A stretch of DNA of 64,000 nt. It comes from Halichondria panicea (taxonomy: Eukaryota > Porifera > Demospongiae > Suberitida > Halichondriidae). The translations under genes were made by a program, and so were the position numbers. Below, one piece after another: positions 37,186 to 49,476 of this stretch (the stretch's first letter is position 1; each line of letters begins with the position of its first letter). The stretch is from contig NC_087385.1 of assembly GCF_963675165.1 (NCBI RefSeq), forward strand, positions 5,969,412 through 6,033,411, read 5' to 3'. The notes under the pieces were generated by a model. It was not told the origin of the DNA, made no database searches, and saw only the letters and a list, made by a program, of their open reading frames with translations.

Positions 37186-38392
37186 CCCCGAGGATCCTCG
37201 CTGGTTCCATCACTCCCTGAGCACTCCCATGAAGAGGGAGTTCAATGTTGTACGGCGACCTAGCCTCGGGTTTGATGCCACCTCAGCTGAGGAACTGGCA
37301 GAGATCATGTGCTCTCTAGACTACAAGCTATTCAGGAGAATTCCGGTATATACACATTCTCATGTCATCACCCTTTTACATCCATAAAAGATAATTGTAG
37401 CATTGAATGCTTCGTACAAAACACTCGTGCTTTAGGTTCAATAATACCAAGAAACATTTGTATTATAGGTCCTTGTACTGTACTGTTTCATTTTCACATG
37501 TACCATTTCTTGATTGTAATAGTTATTCTGCTAACTCTGCAGATACGAGAGTTCTGCCTATATGCCCACGCAGCCAAGCCAAGCAAGGAGACTCCACGCA
37601 TAGAGGAGTGCATCCAGCTGTTCAACGGGCTCACTCTCTGGGTGGTCTGCAACATACTGCGAGAGTTCACCATTGTCAAGAGGGCAGACATCATTGAGAA
37701 GTTCATCGACACTACCAAGGTCAGTTTATCAATTAGTGTCTAGCAATACTTCCTGGAACCCAGAGTGTCCAATGCATAGTTCACAAAAGGAAACATGTTC
37801 AGTTTAAATCTTCAACAAGACTCTACAGACCATGCTGTTATATACATGTAGATATGGCATATGTAGATATGGCATATGTATGATGCTCTGTATGATGTAT
37901 ACATCATTCTTTTAGTTTAGACAAGGCTAGCTATTGAAAATTCACTGGGAACATTTGGGAACATTAGGAACAGTAAGAGCCAGTATTTATAAAATTAAGC
38001 TGGCTTCGCATATTTCGTGACGATTTACGTGCAGTACTAACCCTTCTCTTCACTGCACACAGCACTTGCACAGTCTCCATTGCTATAACACGCTCCTGGC
38101 GGTGGTGGGAGGCCTGAACCATTTCAGTGTCCGTCGCCTCAACCAAACGTGGGTACATGTGGACAAGGCCAAGAAAGAGGAACTCACTACATGGACTGAG
38201 TTCTTCAGCTCTCATATGAACTACGCCAAGTATCGACAGACTGTGACTGCTCTCCATGGAGGCTTCCATATCCCTGTCATGTATGTCCACATGTGCTACC
38301 TTTACAGTAGTACACTGCTAGCGTCTACGTATACGGTATATTCATGCCTACAATATCGACAGTATGTTCATGTTCATGTTCATGTCCATGTA

Positions 38393-38459
<67 letters not shown>

Positions 38460-40830
38460 ACCACAGAGGCATCCTGCTCAAAGACCTTGTAGCCGTGGAC
38501 TCTCAGTCTAAGGACTACAGTGACTCCAGTTTGGGAGTGGTCAATATCAACAAGTACCGTCTCTTGTGGACCCTACTCTCTGCCATGAAACAAGCTCAAC
38601 TCACAACCCCAAAGACACCACCTGATGTCGAGCACATGAGGATTCTCAGGGTGAGCTGAGTGGTTCTATTGACTCCCCCTATTAGGCTAGTAGGATATTT
38701 TAGGGCACATGTAACTGATGTGCTAGCTTACATATACACAACCATGTAGCTAACTCCTTTCTGCATAGCAGTAATTGTAATGTCTAGGTATTGTTAGCTT
38801 TCTAGTTTGTAAATAACAAACAAAAGCTACACACTGTATGTGTATTCACTAGTTGAACCCTCTGACCCCCCCCCCCCCCAGGCTGCAGTGAACCAGGCTA
38901 ACATGGATGATGATGCCCTTGAGGAGTTGTCTGTCTCTCGAGAGCCCCGATCACGAGATTCTAACTCTATTACTCGCTCCGTGGTGGACCAGCTTCCCAA
39001 ATTCTCAGAGTGGGCCGCAGGGAGACAGGGATCTCTTGATGGCGACACCCTCTCAAAGCATGTCCGGCAGATGGTTGATGTGAGTGTGTGTGTGGGTGGA
39101 TCGATATGCATACTGACCTTCCTACACATTCTGTGGTCACTGCCTTGTGGTGATGCAGCAATTCCCCAATATATATTTTGATTGACTTTATTCAGCCAAA
39201 GCATTAATTGTTATCTTGCATGCTACAGGCTGTGTTTCGAGCTTACGACAGTGACAACAGTGGTACGATCAGCACTGAAGAGTTTGACTCCATCTCCTCC
39301 AACTTTCCCTTCATTGAGCACTTCTCTGTTCTCGACCAGGACAAGTGAGCTACTTATAGCTACATTGTACATAATGGGCATACACATGCGTTGATTACTG
39401 TACAGCAATTTTGTGGCTTTACTCAAAGAATTTTTGTTAGCATATTCTTTACATGTGTATGTAATTACTAGCAGCCATAATTATAGAACATGATAACACG
39501 CAGAAACTTTGTGAGTTACCTGAATGCACGCACACACACGCACGCATGCGCACACACACACACACACGCACGCATGCGCACACACACACACACACACACG
39601 CACGCACACAGTGATGGTACAATCAGTTACGAAGAGCTTCTCTCCTACTTCCTATCTGCCAACACTTCACTGAGACAGAGATTCACTCACAAGTTTGAGG
39701 AGCACACGTTCCTCTCCTCCCCCGTCTGTGCTCACTGCAAGGGAATGGTGAGTCTGTGGTGGGGGTGTGAGGGTGAGTCTGTGAGGGGTGTGAGGGTGAG
39801 TCTGTGAGGGGGTGTGAGGGTGAGTCTGTGAGGGGGTGTGAGGGTGAGCCTGTGAGGGGTGTGAGGGTGAGCCTGTGAGGGTGTGCGTGTAAACATTTTG
39901 TTTCACTTCAAATGCAGGTCTCAGATCAAATTATATTACTTTCTGTTAGACCTTTGCTTTGCATAAAACAGTGTACATTGCTACACAGTGTGTTTGCATA
40001 GTGACTTGTCTCAATTTCAATTTTCCATTCCCCTACACAGATGAAAGGTATAGTTCGTCAAGGTGTTCGGTGTAAGGACTGTGCCATCAGTTGTCACAAG
40101 CATTGCAAGGATTACGTAGTTATTGACTGCAAGAAGACCAAGGAGAAGAAAAGTAAGTGTGCATGTGTTACAGTCATGTATGTGTAGGTAACACTATACA
40201 GCTGGTTTCAAAAGTCTTTGGTACGTAATGATGGTTGTCTCCCCCCCCCCCCCCCCCCACAAGCACTGTGTGGGTGTGGGTGTGTGTGGGTGTGTGGGTG
40301 TACTTGATTTTCAGTCTTGTGATGTTGTATACTAGTGGTGTACACAGTAGTTATGTCATGCGTATTGTATTGTCCTGCTCAGAGGGGAGCAAGGGGAGAC
40401 AAGCCAGTGCTGTCAATCCCGAGGGCTTAGAGCTCTACTGTGATGATGATATATCACTCAAGGAGAGACTCCAGAGGGCTGAAGTGGTGAGCTCTCTCAT
40501 TACCCTCAGATGTGTGTGCTTACAAAATCTCTGAAGAGAGAAAACTTTTCCTCTCTTTCACTTGTACTACCCTCTCCTCTATTGGATTTGATGTAACCAA
40601 ATGTTGGCTGCACATTTATACTTGATACTCCACACACACACATGCAGGCCCGTGATGCCCTCTCTGCTGAGAACTCTGAGCTACTGGCCAAGCTGGCTGA
40701 GGCCAATGCTAAGATCCATCAGCTGCAGAGCCACATAGCAGTCATACGACAACACACCATCGGCTTCATCCTCGAGCAAATGAATACCCTTAACCCATCA
40801 ATGACCGCTCCACCTGGTACCGAGGTCTAA
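34987..40830 (+). CDS. RASGRP: RAS guanyl-releasing protein (RASGRP), 14 exons, 674 aa
   Basis: Exons: 34987-35047, 35154-35304, 35952-36044, 36803-36934, 37186-37345, 37543-37719, 38063-38280, 38467-38650, 38882-39079, 39229-39344, 39612-39747, 40041-40152, 40383-40486 and 40648-40830. They sum to exactly 675 codons. Domains in order: RasGEF N-terminal motif ([29 protein letters not shown]); CDC25-type RasGEF ([65 protein letters not shown]); a pair of EF hands ([27 protein letters not shown]); a C1 zinc finger ([27 protein letters not shown]); and a C-terminal coiled coil ([20 protein letters not shown]). In animals RASGRPs load GTP on Ras/Rap in response to diacylglycerol and calcium; the retained C1 and EF hands imply the same inputs. 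Confidence 0.96.
35342..35468. repeat. Tandem duplication, about 65 bp x 2
   Basis: The block ggtagcctcaagcatagaat through ggtatctataggat is repeated immediately (second copy from about 35409) with a few substitutions. It is in a RASGRP intron, noncoding. Confidence 0.85.
36045..36802. other. RASGRP intron without recognisable content
   Basis: 758 bp of AT-rich intron between RasGEF N-terminal exons. No repeat, open frame or RNA-like structure noticed. Confidence 0.6.
37098..37185. repeat. (CA)n microsatellite abutting a RASGRP acceptor
   Basis: About 88 bp of CA repeats with rare CCCA interruptions, ending in the CAG acceptor of the exon at 37186. Confidence 0.93.
38366..38459. repeat. Compound microsatellite: (GTTCAT)n-(CA)n-(CT)n
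   Basis: Short gttcat repeats, then about 12 CA units, then about 18 CT units, in the RASGRP intron just before the acceptor at 38466. Confidence 0.9.
39523..39611. repeat. CA/CG-variant microsatellite abutting a RASGRP acceptor
   Basis: cacacacgcacgcatgcgca units repeated twice plus pure CA runs, ending in the CAG acceptor of the second EF-hand exon. Confidence 0.9.
39748..39893 (+). repeat. Tandemly repeated 5' splice donor (6 units of 23-25 bp) in RASGRP intron 11
   Basis: The intron opens with gtgagtctgtggtgggggtg, and the unit is reiterated as gtgagtctgtgaggggtgtg and similar. Four units carry GTGAGT and two GTGAGC. Every unit therefore starts with a strong donor hexamer. The exon upstream ends within the C1 zinc finger (VCAHCKGM). 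Confidence 0.9.
40243..40259. repeat. Poly(C) run
   Basis: About 17 consecutive C residues in a RASGRP intron; G-rich on the opposite strand. Similar shorter runs occur at 38868 and 44394. Confidence 0.9.
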
Positions 40831-41455
40831 ACTGATTTATTCCAACTGCACAAATACTCCATAGTTTTTCTGTCACCAAGTATAGAATTTTTTTTATTTT
40901 TTTACGTACCGTTGGTTTTTGTTGAAACTTCACAGCTTATAAGTGAAAAATCTTTGCAAAGTAGTGCACTTTGCATATAACTTTTGCTCTTGCAGTAAAT
41001 AACAGAGCCAATTAACAATTCAACTGAGCTAAGCTCCTTGCTAATACAATAGTCTCGAATACTACTATTAAATACGAGTGTTGCAAGCTGCGCTGTGCTA
41101 ATGCCTCTCGCCATGTTATGCTTTCGCTCAAGAGTGTTAAATATAGTAGAGGGAATAAAGCTATAACATTAAAGTTAGCTCACTGACTTGTTTTACATGC
41201 ATGCATCTATATTCACTCTTCATATACACCGGCCTTAAAAAGAAAGTGCGGCCTTGGATCGAGGCTAAAAGATTCCCTTCCTTATTTTATCTATTACGGA
41301 CTAAGTGTTAATTTGTGGTTTTTTGTTGAATGATCTTTTACCAGTAATCCAACCTCTGCTGTGTTTACATCTCTTCTACTGAGGTAAGGAAAATAGGCTC
41401 ACAGTGTGACAGCCTATGATTGCCTTCATACACGCAGGAAGGAAGCACTCCAGTG
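40831..41455. other. Region between RASGRP and the CARD gene
   Basis: RASGRP 3' UTR, then the start of the CARD transcription unit. A donor/acceptor pair (ctactgag|gtaagg at about 41386 and acacgcag at about 41438) marks a probable intron of about 54 bp in the CARD 5' UTR. An inverted copy of the TAGCCTCGATCC repeat lies at about 41230-41267. Nothing else seen. Confidence 0.55.
41230..41267. repeat. TAGCCTCGATCC short interspersed repeat, copy 2 (inverted)
   Basis: On the minus strand it reads ttagcctcgatccaaggccg then cactttc. It matches the copies at 19784 and 46999 over about 25 bp with a few differences. Confidence 0.6.
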
Positions 41456-41770
41456 ATGGACAGCAACATCAAGATGAGAATTCTGAAGAAGTTCACAGTA
41501 GAGCTGACTCGAGATATGAACCCTGACCACATGAAGACATCGTTATTTGCCAAACAGCTGCTCACTACAGACGAAGTGGAACGAATCAATCTACCCACCA
41601 TGACAACCAGAGACAAGAACATGTTTATCTTGATGAAGCTGCCCAGTAAGGGACGGCAAGCGTTCGATTTGTTTATGGACTGTCTGAAAGAAACGAGTGA
41701 AGAGAACCGCTCACATTCTGAACTAGTATCTCAGATTATGCATGAAGTGAACAACGGCACTGAACATTAG
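41456..41770 (+). CDS. CARD-only protein, 104 aa
   Basis: A single coding exon from the ATG at 41456. The whole protein is one death-fold domain of CARD type: helix 1 MRILKKFTVELTRDM, helix 2 HMKTSLFAKQ, LLTTDEVERINL, RDKNMFILMKLPSKGRQAFD and LFMDCLKETSEE. The RDK...L...LPSKG.AF..F...L.ET pattern is diagnostic of CARDs. CARDs form homotypic assemblies that recruit caspases or adaptor kinases in apoptosis and innate signalling. A CARD-only protein may act as an adaptor or a decoy inhibitor; which one cannot be told. An in-frame ATG at 41420 lies inside the probable 5' UTR intron and was not used. It is convergent with the adhesion receptor, 170 bp between stops. Confidence 0.85.
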   Translation: MDSNIKMRILKKFTVELTRDMNPDHMKTSLFAKQLLTTDEVERINLPTMTTRDKNMFILMKLPSKGRQAFDLFMDCLKETSEENRSHSELVSQIMHEVNNGTEH

Positions 41771-41940
41771 CCGATTATTATGAGTATATTTTTTTACGTT
41801 TGTGCAAATAGAAACACACCTTCTAGGTGTAAATATTTACTTATCTGAACATGTGTACATACATGTATAATATTTTCACTGTGAAGGGCAATTAGCACAA
41901 TAATGATATCAATTAAAGCGCTATGATATTGTATTATAGA

Positions 41941-44900
41941 CTAGAAGTGTGACGTGTTTGCTGCTGATCTATTGCCCTGGTCTCCATCATGGTTGTCATA
42001 ATCAGCTAGTTGTAGTTCATTCCCTCCCTCCAAAGCGCTGTTCTTGAACACTGTCGGGCGATCATCCCCCCCTGATATCACATGACCATTTCCCGGGGGT
42101 TTGGTCAGTTGCTCTGTGTCGTCCCAAGATGCCTCACCACCACCTCCATCATCATCATCACTTAAGAAAGACTGTGTGTATGGTGTGGGCGTGTGTGGGC
42201 CCGTGTGTGTGGGTGGAAGCATAGATAGTAGAAGAGACAGATTGCATGGGAAATAATTGTGTGCACAAATATAGACAAGAGGGTACAGCATAAAGACACC
42301 TTATAGAGACAAAAGCTATCCATTATTATAGAGGAGTGTAATGTTGTCCTATGGTCATAATTATGTAATGACTGAGCATGCACACACTCACCATGAGTGT
42401 AGAGACATCTCTTCCCTTCTTCCAACGTCGACCATGACTATCGAATGTGCTCATGGTGGCCATACTGCTCCTGCCCAGGGAGGACCCAGCACTGCCAATA
42501 CTCATCCTAGAGGTCGACATAACAATTATTAACAGTGTGATTATGTGTCATGAGAAGCTACGTAGTCTGTTAAAAAAAAGGTAAATCACATAAAACGCCT
42601 TACAGCTGCTTTTTCACTTACATATCCTCTCCAAGTAGTCGAACTCTTGCATTTTTCTTTCTCTTGTTGTTTCCTGGACACACAAAACGTGAACACACAC
42701 ACACACATCATACTATATATGAACGGCACCATGTATGCACTGACCTTTCCTGGACTTGTAGCACCAGCAAGCTACCACACAGGAGAGCAACAGACACAGT
42801 AACAGTGCCACGCCCCCAGCACCTGCCCCAACAATCACTGTCAGCATTGGAGCTACAGGGGACAACTAATAATTTTTTTTTGCCCCAGAAAATAAAACAT
42901 AAAAATTGTAATTATGGCTATAAAAAATTTATCCAGACACAAATCAAGTAAGCCACAGTTGTTTCACCTGTTGTTGGTGTAATTGCTGTTGAGCATTGAT
43001 CGTTGGCCACAGGTAAGTGGGCGGAGTCCAAACAGCTGTAACCAGGCGGACATGCCTCACATGAGGTAGAGCCAGGAGTCAGAGAGTAGCGGTCGCTAGG
43101 GCAGGTCTATGAAAACACAAATTCTAGGTTGAGGATATACGTGCACTTTTTTAACACTTACCACACACACACTCGATGATGCTGCATTCTCCACATCGCT
43201 GAACGTCCCAGGAGGGCAAGGAATGGGGAAGTTCCTCCAATCAGGACAGCTAATTAGTCAGTAACCACAGTGTAATATAAGACACACACACACACACTCG
43301 AATCTTACTAGTAGCCTTGGGGGCAGGTGACACAACTCTCCTCTCCCAACGCAAAGTATCGTCCAGGTGTGCAGGTGGTGAAAACACACTCTAAACGAAA
43401 CACGAGTAGTCAAACACAAATGCAAATCTCGATGATCTCAATTACCTGGAGTGTTGCAGTCGATGCACGGATGCACTGTAATGTTGTCCAATGCCACATA
43501 CACAGGGAGTGAAGCGTCCATCTCCCCCTCACCAGACTGTCCAACAGAGAATGTCAACTCTCTCTCACTTGACAAGCTAACAGAGTTCAGATCGATGGAG
43601 ACCACCTCGTAGCTCCAGTCCACTGAGTTAGCAGCTGTCGCTAGTAGACTGGTCCAAACCTGACCAATGCCTCCCACAGATACCGCCAGCTCTAACGAGG
43701 ATGATGCAGAGTAGGAAAAGGAGATGGCACAGTAGGTGTCTCCGATACGAGACGAGGTGACCGTGCTCGAGGGGAGAGTGGTGGATGTGTAATCACCATA
43801 GAGGAAGTTGCCTGTGTGTGTGTGTGTGCGTGTAAGTAAGTAATGGGATGCATATATACATACTATAGTATTTGATTGATGCAACTAATCAACCATGTCA
43901 TGATTGAACCTCTTGCTAGACATAAGTACATAGGTGGAACTGTGCGTACGCATAACATTAATACTGTAATAACAGGACATCTATTTAACTGTAGGTACTG
44001 ACATGCACGCACATGCATGTGTAAAGTTACATACCCTGTTCAACTAAATGTAGTAGATACCTTGATTAGAAGCCAGTGCTGGTACAGGTGCCTCTGCTCC
44101 GGTCAGCTGTCGTACACCACTCCCCACATTCCACTCTCCACACTCCCCCTCAAAGTCACAGCCCCGAGGCAACGAGCAGTTTTCACTGGCCGACAAGAGG
44201 ATGAACTCTATGAGCACTGTTGTCTCAATACGACTGTTGTCAGGGTGATAGTCAGAGTTAACTACAGAAGCTGAGATCTGCAAAAAAAGAACTCCGTAAA
44301 TTCTGCAAGAGTCTGATAATTATGATAATAAATACAATAGATATGCTCACATACATTATCTACAATGGAGTGTATGCATGGTAACAGCCCCTTCCCCCCC
44401 CCCCCCCACCTCTATGTATCCAGGAGTGTGAGGTAGCACTCTATCAGAGGGGATAGCACTGATGAAGATGGATGCAGCGTGGGCAGACTCTGGTGACACA
44501 CTGAAGCTGGGCTCCAACTCACTGGGAATAACTGCACGGCCAAAGCAATCGTATCACTGTAAATACATAAACCGATTACCTAATGACATTACGATAGGTA
44601 GGGAGTGTACAGTTTTGGCACTAAATTCACAATGAACAAATGAGGTCACTTAGTAACAGCAGGAGTATATCTTCTGTATGTCTAACCTCTTATCAATGAG
44701 AATTCCAAGAGAGCAGATGAACAATCCAGTAGATCTGCAGACAGTGATAGCACTTGCTCAGTCCTCAGGAACAAATCAACATCAGAGGGATACGTCAAAT
44801 TGAGTCCAATATTTTGGAGTTGAGGAAAGTCGCAAGGTAGACAAAACTGGAGCTCTACATTATCTATAGCTGCAGAGTAAGTAAGAATTCAAACATAAAC

Positions 44901-47900
44901 AAAATTTGTCAAAAAAATGTTCAGCAAGTACATACTTACAGGACAGTGTAAATACATTGGAGGTTTATACTAACTACAGAAGCTAACCCTACTTACCAAC
45001 AGTGGCAGCACCAGTTCCTTGCAGTACAAATTGCAATTCTTCCTCTTGACTACTAGTGACAAACTGTTCACCATTGCTCCTCACACCGACCCACCCACTG
45101 GTGGCCATGGAGCTAGACCATACCACATTTCCAGACGTACTACGCAGACTCAGTACGGCATCATCGCTTAGTTGATAAGAGAATGAGTATCCACACACAT
45201 ACCATGCTTTGGTATACGAGATGCCAACGGTCTCCTCGCCAGCACTTAACTCAGCCAAAACAAAATGACCAAATGAATTCCCAGCTGAGTCTTCGTTTAC
45301 GAAAGTCACAGGGGTACTTTCAGCTGTTGCTATGACACCAGCGTTAAGTTGCCAGAAGCAATCAGGGGTTTCAAAATCACAAAACAGGTTATCTTTAGGT
45401 CCGATATATACTGCATGGAGATTAAAAGTAATATCAAAATCACTGTAAGGAATTAATGGACGCTTACCGTTTGCATATTCATCGCTTGAGCCTAGACTGT
45501 TGTACAGTGTTGCCATAACAATATAGCTATGTCCACTTTGCAAGCTCCTAGTTACGAGTTGACTAGAGGTCACACTAACGTGGTAGATGAGGTCAGGAGT
45601 TGCTCTCTTGACTCGATGCTCTTGCAAGATTACGTGAATCTCAAAGGACACAATGGAAGACCCTCCGCTGTACTGTAGGTCCCATTCAATGAGGATGGAC
45701 TGGTTGGACTGCTCAGTGGCTCGAAGATAGTGAAGCTTGGGAACTGAAATGAAACATTGAGAGTGATCTGATAAATTATTTGAACGTAATGCTGCATGAA
45801 ATATACACATCAAATTGATGATCGCAAACTGAATGCTGAGAGAAAATGCCACCTTGCACGTACATACCAGATGACAGTGTAGTGATGTTGATGGCATTCG
45901 AGAGACTAGAGCCAGCTGTGTTAATGGAGGCTACCACCATCCAGTAGAAGGTCCCAGGGTGGAGTCCGGTCACATTCACTCTGAGTACGTTTGAATCAAC
46001 TGAGGAAAGCGTCTGGTAGTCTTCCTCATCTGCATGGCGTACCCACACCTCAAAGCTGTCAAGAGGTTTAAGAACATATGGGTTGGGATGGGAACTCGTT
46101 GAGGGAGAGTCCCAGATGATCGTGGCAGAGGTCATGTCGGGGCCAGAAATAACTTCTAGGTTCAGAGGAGGGTCCGGATAATCTGCAATTATAATAAATT
46201 ATATCATTATCGAAAAAATGTCAAGTGGTTAAGTCGGTTAAGTTTGAGCTGAAAGAAGATCATCAGAAATTGAATATTTTATTGTATGATAGAGATTTTC
46301 ACTCACCAATGATATTCACTAAGTAGCCAAGTGTACGATTCCCACACTGGTTGGTGACATTACAGTCATACACACCAGCATCTTCTATAGTCAGATTATG
46401 CACAACCAGCGAATGTTGATTCACAGTATAATGATCACTCGACTCCAGAATAGTGCGCTCATCGATGTGCACCCATTTGTATACCCTCGCTATCGGGTTG
46501 GCAAAATATTCACAAGACAGCGAGATTTCTGTAGCAACTGAAACTTCCATTACCCTCGAAGACAGTGGGTCTGAGGTGATGATGGGAGGTCCAAACTGAG
46601 GCTCTGTGCAGTCAATAGTGTGAGTAGCCACTACTCTTATAGTGAGTGCTGCATCTGTTGAGAGAGATGGACTGCCACCATCGGTAGCCGTGATGGTCAG
46701 AGTGTAAGTATGAGGAAGAATGGGTGATCGTGCCACAGTCACATCTCCAAAAGAAGGTACGGCTATCTCAAAGAATCCCTCATCATTTCCAGCAGTGATG
46801 GAGTATGTGATGTCACCATCAATGCCATTGTCATGATCTTGCGCAAGGAATTCAGCTACAAAGTGACCTCGAGGCTCAACATCACTGATATCCAGGGAAT
46901 AGCTGCAGGAATGCAAATTTGTTAGTACCATAATCCATAGCGGAGTACTGCAAAACAACTACTAGTAGATCAAATATTCAATGCTAAGCAGCTTGCTTTA
47001 GCCTCGATCCCAAGCCGCACTTCCTCTCATTAGAGGCCTATGAAGGAGGCTCAGCTTGCTTAGGTTGCTCAGCTTGCTTAGCATAGTATTGTAACTGTTT
47101 ATATAGCACACTTACTCTGCTGTTGTCTGAAATACTGGAGAGAACTCATTCACAGGGATAACAATGACTTTCACAGTAGCTTGGGAGGAGAGAGAGCTGT
47201 TATCTGCGTCTTGAACCGTTATGTGGAAGTTAAACTCTTGAAACCGCTCATAATCCAATGTCAAATCTGCCAAAAGAAGCACATTCGTAAATATTCCTGC
47301 AGCCTGTCCGAAGATGACTCTAAAAAGTTTCGATTCAACATCTTCAACGATTACTGGAAGGTTGATAGAGTTCCCATTTGGATCTGCGATTGGAATGGGA
47401 CCCAACCTAACGCCAGTGCTACCCTCCACGGTACTAAATTCGTAATAATCCTGATTGAAAAGTGGAGCACTCTGTTCAATCACTAGTTGTGTACTTGCAA
47501 CAAGGACACCACCATATGTGTCTATTATCGGAATAGATATCGAAGGACTTGTATTATTCTCGAGTATTATAGGAAGATCTCTGCTCAAAGATATCATTCC
47601 AGACACGGTAGCTTCTGTACCAGCAATAGCAATGCTCACATTGTCCACCAAGCCTTGAGGATCAGTTGTTAGTTCACCGAAATTCAATGTCTGCCCGAGA
47701 GCTGAAGAAACAGTGAATTGATAAGAGAAGATGATTCCGACTTGCACAGAGAGGGTGGGTGGAGCTGTGTGTGTGATGGTGGGAGGCTGGGAGAAGGAGA
47801 TCATCATGGAGTGGTGAACAGCAGGGGAAATGTTGCTATAGTTGGAGCCAGGGATGTGGATACTTATCTATGAGAAAGAAGGGAAAATATGAAATTTAAT

Positions 47901-48037
47901 AAAGCTCTATTTTGCTGCTTACTTCCAGTCTTCCATTCTGTACACCACTGGGCTCGAGGCCAGGTCCTTGGGCTTGAATTAACAGTACTCCTGTCATTGC
48001 ATCCAGAGAGAATACGCTAGCCACCTGTGGGGGCTCG

Positions 48038-48096
<59 letters not shown>

Positions 48097-49271
48097 GTGT
48101 GTGGGTGTGTGTCAATGGTACCCTATGAATATTTACGCTAACCTGATTCAATGTTGTATTGCAATGGCTGATTGGGACATACTGAAGACGACCCATTGTA
48201 AATTTCCTTTGAAGTGACACGCAAACGTACAGTTATATCATTTGCTCCCATCAGACCAAGACCGCCCGGATTGTCTAGAGCATCATAGTCACAAGGTAGA
48301 CAAAAAGTGAGGGAGATATCATCCAGCCCAAGAAAAAGATCGTAGCCACCCGGCTCCATCGGTGCTTCTCCAAAATCATACGGAGACACTTCAAAGTAGA
48401 GAGACCCCTCAAATGGTTCGGATGTGTTGAAGCTAAGTGTTTCTCTCGTCCAAACAGCATTAGTAGTATCATTGGGTGCCTGGGTCATGTACAGTGAACG
48501 ATAGACATAGTTCTCAAAGAGCAGGCCAACGTCGAGAGGACCACTGACATAGTGTGAGAAAGATATGCCACAAATTAGAATGTATGAGGGAAAATGGAGG
48601 ATTCTTTTTGATTCTGAGAGGGTACTTGATGAAAAATAGAAGTATTGACCTGTGAGAGGGAGAGTGGGGTGCAACCGTTAGCTCACATAATTATGTAGAC
48701 TAAACGACAGGTAGGAGACCATGAATACAATTAAATCAAGGCTTGTAGAGTAGAATCATTGAAAAGCAACAGTATTCAACTGTGTACCTCCCAGCTCTCA
48801 AGGAGGAGGCATGATGGGCTCCAAATACGTTAATTTTTTGCCTGGATTACATTCTTGCATGAATTGCTTTACCACTTTGGTTTCCTGATGCATCCACAGA
48901 TGGACTCAATGTAGGCCGTAACTGCGGCGTGGATATCCCACTGGTCCCCTGAGCATCACTCTCACTGATAGTCCATCCACAGCTGCTCAGAGACTCGAAG
49001 TCACAAGTGTGGTTGCTTCTGATGTCTGCAGTAACCAGAACACAAGAGGCATATTAAATTACTACCCTAATTCCTGTTATTACCTGGAAGCCAGAGAGCT
49101 CAGCATAACTCATTAACATGACATTATGACATCACAAACTAAAACAGCACTAGTGAAAGGGGGGGAGGGGCTGGTCTCACCTTGCATTGGCCCTGAGGGT
49201 GATTGAGAGCTGCTCCCTTGTGGAGACTCTAGCAGAATAACAATCATAAGGAGCACCAGCCGCAGATCCAT
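41941..49271 (-). CDS. Large single-pass adhesion receptor: MAM - cadherin-like - Ig - FN3 x2 - MAM x2 - Cys-rich - TM - short tail
   Basis: Starts at the ATG at 49271 with signal peptide MDLRLVLLMIVILLESPQGS. Order toward the C-terminus: MAM 1 (TCDFESLSSCGW, then LDDISLTFCLPCDY; 49026-48270); dystroglycan-type cadherin-like domain (about 47870-47500); two cadherin-like repeats (LDYERFQEFNFHITVQDADN; GDITYSITAGNDEG, about 47480-46620); Ig (LSCEYF...DAGVYDCNVTN, about 46610-46310); two FN3 domains (about 46190-45460); MAM 2 (FCDFETPDCFW, about 45400-44800); MAM 3 (GCDFEGECGEW to LDNITVHPC, 44165-43450); TNFR/ephrin-receptor-like Cys repeats (43445-42970); one membrane helix (IVGAGAGGVALLLCLLLCC, about 42855-42760) followed by basic KSRKG; and a cytoplasmic tail of about 100 residues, rich in Ser, Asp and Gly, without a kinase. 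Each MAM ends in the same FCLPCD-like motif. Role inferred: cell adhesion or surface recognition. Exon borders are approximate. Confidence 0.82.
46999..47052. repeat. TAGCCTCGATCC short interspersed repeat, copy 3
   Basis: tagcctcgatcccaagccgc then acttcctctcattagaggcc, ending gaaggaggctcagc. It has the same structure as the copy at 19784 (about 80% alike by eye) and lies in a receptor intron flanked by cagcttgctta direct repeats. Confidence 0.65.
48042..48115. repeat. (GT)n / (GGGT)n microsatellite
   Basis: About 38 bp of GT followed by gtgggtgggtgggtgggt, in a receptor intron. Confidence 0.9.
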
Positions 49272-49476
49272 TTTTGCAGCCTGCTCTAGCTAGTATGCAG
49301 CTCATGTCAAGTGCACATTCTTTCGTACGCCCACTACCAGGTCTACCTTACTCACGTGAATTCCGCCCATTATTCATTAAAACACGCTTTCGCAAGATTC
49401 GCTATACCGTACCCAGGGACTCAGGGTTGTCCTCTGTGATAAACAAAAGCTGCTCTGTTAACTATAAAGAAGTACG
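49272..49476. promoter_or_regulatory. Shared 205-bp receptor / TTC3-like divergent promoter region
   Basis: Only 205 bp separate the outward ATGs. A CACGTG E-box (ctcacgtgaattcc) lies at about 49353. The promoter role is inferred from layout. Confidence 0.5.

Noticed and set aside
41941-49271. Receptor tyrosine kinase
   Set aside because: The ectodomain resembles RTK/RPTP ectodomains, but the cytoplasmic tail is only about 100 residues with no kinase or phosphatase motif before the stop.
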